Made by a program: the position numbers and the translations under genes. The notes under the pieces were generated by a model. It searched no databases. It had not been told where the DNA came from and worked only from the letters and a program-made list of their open reading frames with translations. A stretch of DNA of 64,000 nucleotides from Massilioclostridium coli (GTDB lineage: Bacteria; Bacillota; Clostridia; Oscillospirales; Ruminococcaceae), in the NCBI RefSeq assembly GCF_900095865.1, contig NZ_FMIZ01000007.1:1176530-1240529 (forward strand), written 5' to 3'. Positions within the stretch are counted from its first letter, which is position 1. Each line of letters starts with the position of its first letter. Shown here one piece after another: positions 61,379 to 64,000 of this stretch.

Positions 61379-62059
61379 CTATAAGTCTCCATATTTGCAA
61401 AAAACTTCTCCAAAGGATGTAATAGTTACATGTTTTTTTGTAAAACCATTATCCAAGTCACCTAATGTTGTACCAACCGTATTAGCATGGTTTGTAATTC
61501 GTAATAATCCCAAAGAAACCAGTCGATCTATCTGGTAGGATATCGATCCATCTATCACAATATTATTTTGCTCATATATCTCTTGTAATTTTGTATAATC
61601 ACTTATGAACATACGATAATTTGATTCTACTAGTTCGCAAAATTTTTCCCAAGAGATATTCCGGTTTACATATGCCCTATAAAAGCATCCTGCTATTTTC
61701 GATTGTATACCATCAATTTGCTTATTTAAAATGATTAATACTCTACCAAGTTCTTTCTCCGCTTGTTTCGGATCCTGATCTAATTTACTCAAGTGGGAAT
61801 TAAGCTTTTCTGATGAAATACTGCCATCATGAATTCCTTGAATAAAACATAAAGTCTGCTTCATTAAGTTTCGTTCATGAATATGGTATGATACTTTACA
61901 TACTCCTATTAAGGTTTGCACAACAGGGATAGACTTCAAAATATCGTTATCCAAAATGGAATCTATAATTGAATCTATTCCAATCTCAGTAAAATCTGCC
62001 CCTATCTCCAGGATAGGTTTTGCAATACTCTGTCTTAAAGAATCTATCATTTGATCCAT
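61379..62059 (-). CDS. Hypothetical helical protein, possibly two-part with winged helix end
   Basis: A 226-residue protein, started at MDQMIDSLRQ (62059), seven bases after GGAGG; the longer frame lacks support. The first part has a hydrophobic stretch (IPVVQTLIGVCKVSYHI) and helical segments NLMKQTLCFIQGIHDGSIS and ELGRVLIILNKQIDG. The end (QIDRLVSLGLLRITNHANTVG, KKHVTITSFGEVF) resembles a small winged-helix. I do not recognise a family. The layout recalls DUF4393/Abi-alpha-type proteins, but this is only a resemblance of form. Confidence 0.65.
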   Translation of the reverse strand: MDQMIDSLRQSIAKPILEIGADFTEIGIDSIIDSILDNDILKSIPVVQTLIGVCKVSYHIHERNLMKQTLCFIQGIHDGSISSEKLNSHLSKLDQDPKQAEKELGRVLIILNKQIDGIQSKIAGCFYRAYVNRNISWEKFCELVESNYRMFISDYTKLQEIYEQNNIVIDGSISYQIDRLVSLGLLRITNHANTVGTTLGDLDNGFTKKHVTITSFGEVFCKYGDL

Positions 62060-62086
62060 ATCATTTCCTCCAAATTTATAATAAAC

Positions 62087-62122
62087 AAAAAGACCATCCA
62101 AAAATTTTGGTTGGTCTTTTTT
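62087..62122 (-). terminator. Terminator after pduT
   Basis: AAAAAGACC and GGTCTTTTTT pair around AAAATTTT, with T stretches on both sides. It lies 20 bases past the pduT stop and closes the microcompartment transcript. Confidence 0.8.
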
Positions 62123-62143
62123 ATCAAATATTTATCATCTACA

Positions 62144-62689
62144 TTAGATGTACTGCCACAGGTCTTCGTGAGGAGCAGCCAGCAAGGATGTACCTGCCAG
62201 CAAGCCTTGGTTTTTCGCATATTCAGCACCTGTTTCAACAGCAGCGGTAACATCAGCAATATCGCCTGTTACAACAACATAACCTTTACCGCCCATACCA
62301 CGGGAGATGCTCATTTCCATAATTTCAACAGCTGCCGCTTTTACAGCGCTATCAGCTGCTTTGATTGCGCTGGTACCAGAGAATGTTTCAATAACACCAA
62401 TTGCACCTTTCGCACAATCTGCAACGCCACCAAACAGCGCTTTGATAACAGTAGGCTCAATTCTACCCATTACAGTAGAATCCAATACATATTCGCCATA
62501 GTTATCAGTTGCACGGTCAATCGCGATTTGTACGTTAGAGAGCTGACCAGTGATAATAATTTCGTATTTACCAGGACATGCTGTATGAGCTGAAATCAAC
62601 TGGATTTCAGCGGATTTCAAAATCTCATCACAAGCCAGAATACCTTTTGCAATACTTTTTAATTCGATAACTCCAACTGTTTGTAACAT
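62144..62689 (-). CDS. pduT: PduT-like tandem BMC-domain shell protein
   Basis: A 181-residue shell protein of bacterial microcompartments with two BMC folds (about 3-85 and 95-180): VGVIELKSIAKGILACDEIL, then KGAIGVIETFSGTSAIKAAD. HTACPGKYEI gives the Cys at about 38 that, in PduT of propanediol compartments, ligates a [4Fe-4S] cluster at the trimer pore. It starts 11 bases after PduS, its likely electron partner. The tail HEDLWQYI also matches. Other BMC types (for example glycyl radical) use related shell proteins. Confidence 0.9.
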   Translation of the reverse strand: MLQTVGVIELKSIAKGILACDEILKSAEIQLISAHTACPGKYEIIITGQLSNVQIAIDRATDNYGEYVLDSTVMGRIEPTVIKALFGGVADCAKGAIGVIETFSGTSAIKAADSAVKAAAVEIMEMSISRGMGGKGYVVVTGDIADVTAAVETGAEYAKNQGLLAGTSLLAAPHEDLWQYI

Positions 62690-62700
62690 CGTCTCTCACC

Positions 62701-64000
62701 TCACACTCTTTTAATTACTACAACACCGTTATCAACGCTTTCTACAACGCCGTTAACAGAGCTGTGGATGTTTGCGGAAATTCCGTCAGCAGCCTTACCA
62801 ACAATATCGCCAACTTTTACACTGTCACCAGGTTTTACATTTGGTGCAGCAGGAGCGCCGACATGTTGTCTCAGCGCGAGACTGATGTGAGTTGGATCTA
62901 TTTTTACTTCTGCTTTGAATTCTGGGATAACAGTATCATATTTATCCACACCAATTCTCTGCATAAATCTTGTACTTGGCAACATTCTGTTGTCACGTTC
63001 ACTCATTACCTGTAAAGGTTTATCATCTGGATGAACGTATCTCATACGATTTCTTCCCAATTCGCCTTTTACAGCAGTGTAAACTTTACGTGGGCTAATA
63101 CCCTGACAGCAAGCAGATAGTTCACAAACACCACAACCACTACAAGTAGTAGCAACCAAATAATCCTGTGGATTGCTAGTTACGCGGTTGGTTACAGAGC
63201 GAACAATTTTATGTGGCTCCAGAGGGTAACCAATTAAGGCCCTTGGACATAGTTCGGTACACATAGTACAAGAACAACAGTTAGAGGAAGCGTGCGTCAT
63301 AGTAACACGCATATCACCTAACATACTTGCAGTACAAGGAATGTTGTCAGGCAAAATCAATAAAGATTTTGTGGTTTTAGTGATAACCGCAGTTTTATAA
63401 TCGATTGGTTTCCCCATTGCTGGACCACCATCTACAACGATATCACCTTCTGGAACTTTAATACCCAGTTTATCAAAAATTTCAATGACAGGGGTACCGA
63501 TTGGAACACCAATCATCATTTTATTGGTCAAATCACCGTTAATTGTTACCCATTTTTCTGTTACTGGCTGATTATCCATAGCATTTGCAACATTATACAG
63601 GGTTTCTACGTTATTTACAACGCATCCTACATCACCAGGAAGTTTACCAGGAGGAACAATCCTGCCAGTTACTTCATAAATCATGATGATTTCATCGCCC
63701 ATTGGATATACATCCGGCAGGCAATGAACAGAAATACCATCTGTTAATTTTTGACCATCTGTCCAAGAAAGACGTGCAGCGGTGTGCTGTTTAACAGCCA
63801 TAAAACCTTCTGGAATACCACAGGCATCCATGATAGCTTTTGCACCTTTCAGCACTTTATTCAAGGAGTTTTTTAATAAATAATAGTCAGTATAAATTAA
63901 TGGTTCACATTCAGCGGCGTTGATGATAAATTTATCAATACCATCACGCAGTTTAAATGCAGTTGGGAATCCGGCTCCACCGGCTCCAACAACCCCAGCG
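62701..64000 (-). CDS. pduS: PduS-like flavin/Fe-S electron transfer protein (partial, 5' end outside window)
   Basis: The gene continues past the window edge; reading on in frame beyond the first internal Met (63864) gives VVGAGGAGFPTAFKL and NAAECEPLIYTDYY, the RnfC-like flavin and NADH site. Then an SLBB-like region (GIPVIEIFD type), two 4Fe-4S sites (NCCSCTMCTELCPRAL and CSGCGVCELSACCQG) and a C-terminal biotinyl-like hybrid fold (VKPGDSVKVGDIVGK). PduS reduces cobalamin for diol dehydratase or passes electrons through PduT. No B12 enzyme is in the window, so the compartment's substrate is inferred. Confidence 0.9.
   Translation of the reverse strand, partial: AGVVGAGGAGFPTAFKLRDGIDKFIINAAECEPLIYTDYYLLKNSLNKVLKGAKAIMDACGIPEGFMAVKQHTAARLSWTDGQKLTDGISVHCLPDVYPMGDEIIMIYEVTGRIVPPGKLPGDVGCVVNNVETLYNVANAMDNQPVTEKWVTINGDLTNKMMIGVPIGTPVIEIFDKLGIKVPEGDIVVDGGPAMGKPIDYKTAVITKTTKSLLILPDNIPCTASMLGDMRVTMTHASSNCCSCTMCTELCPRALIGYPLEPHKIVRSVTNRVTSNPQDYLVATTCSGCGVCELSACCQGISPRKVYTAVKGELGRNRMRYVHPDDKPLQVMSERDNRMLPSTRFMQRIGVDKYDTVIPEFKAEVKIDPTHISLALRQHVGAPAAPNVKPGDSVKVGDIVGKAADGISANIHSSVNGVVESVDNGVVVIKRV

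Overview
The window looks like a chromosome segment from a low-to-mid GC, anaerobic gut Clostridia (Oscillospiraceae/Ruminococcaceae type). The gene order asp23-nusB-xseA-xseB-ispA-dxs-tlyA-nadK-argR-recN, a Gram-positive PolC, sortase-type cell-wall signals, SLH domains, NfnAB, an iron-sulfur aldo/keto reductase pair and Pdu-type microcompartment genes all fit this. I saw no tRNA, rRNA or CRISPR array. Species-level assignment is not possible from the sequence alone.

Layout. (1) 0.4-10.8 kb, minus strand: one long operon from an asp23 promoter through nusB, a TsaD/Kae1-like paralogue, exonuclease VII, isoprenoid synthesis (ispA, dxs), a PAP2-related membrane protein, tlyA, NAD kinase, argR and recN, with overlapping or nearly touching genes. 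(2) 11.5-19.2 kb: membrane transport and regulators. It holds azlCD, a CorC/HlyC-type transporter behind a long leader ending in a terminator, a three-copy 96-bp hairpin repeat, an Rrf2 regulator, and two MATE pumps around a MarR gene with two matching operators. (3) 19.4-28.3 kb: an accessory island with two decayed IS3-family elements, then a head-to-head pair of surface-protein genes: a truncated carbohydrate-binding fragment and an intact 1736-residue GH78-type (alpha-L-rhamnosidase-like) cell-wall enzyme. (4) 28.5-33.5 kb, minus strand: a redox/vitamin-transport neighbourhood with two 4Fe-4S aldo/keto reductases, DUF1893, an ECF S component, flavodoxin and a carboxymuconolactone decarboxylase-like protein under a MerR-type promoter. 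(5) 33.7-44.2 kb: a Cys-rich lipoprotein, a transglutaminase-SLH surface protein, NfnAB, two orphan membrane proteins, and htpG under a perfect CIRCE operator. (6) 44.7-55.3 kb, minus strand: the core pyrH-frr-uppS-cdsA-dxr-rseP-ispG-polC operon. (7) 55.7-64 kb: three small related XRE regulators and a companion protein, birA, small membrane and unknown genes, an amidase, a Ppx/GppA phosphatase, and at the edge pduT-pduS of a bacterial microcompartment locus.

How parts work together. dxs, dxr, ispG, ispA, uppS and cdsA supply isoprenoid and lipid precursors for the envelope. NfnAB would balance ferredoxin, NADH and NADPH pools that the Fe-S aldo/keto reductases and PduS could also draw on. 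A GH78 enzyme releasing rhamnose and a Pdu-like compartment handling 1,2-propanediol (a rhamnose fermentation product) would be a coherent pair, but they are about 34 kb apart, so this link is an inference. The least explained items are the CorC leader RNA, the 96-bp hairpin repeats, the multi-copy XRE cluster, the AKR/DUF1893/ECF cluster and the long leader ahead of the first MATE gene.
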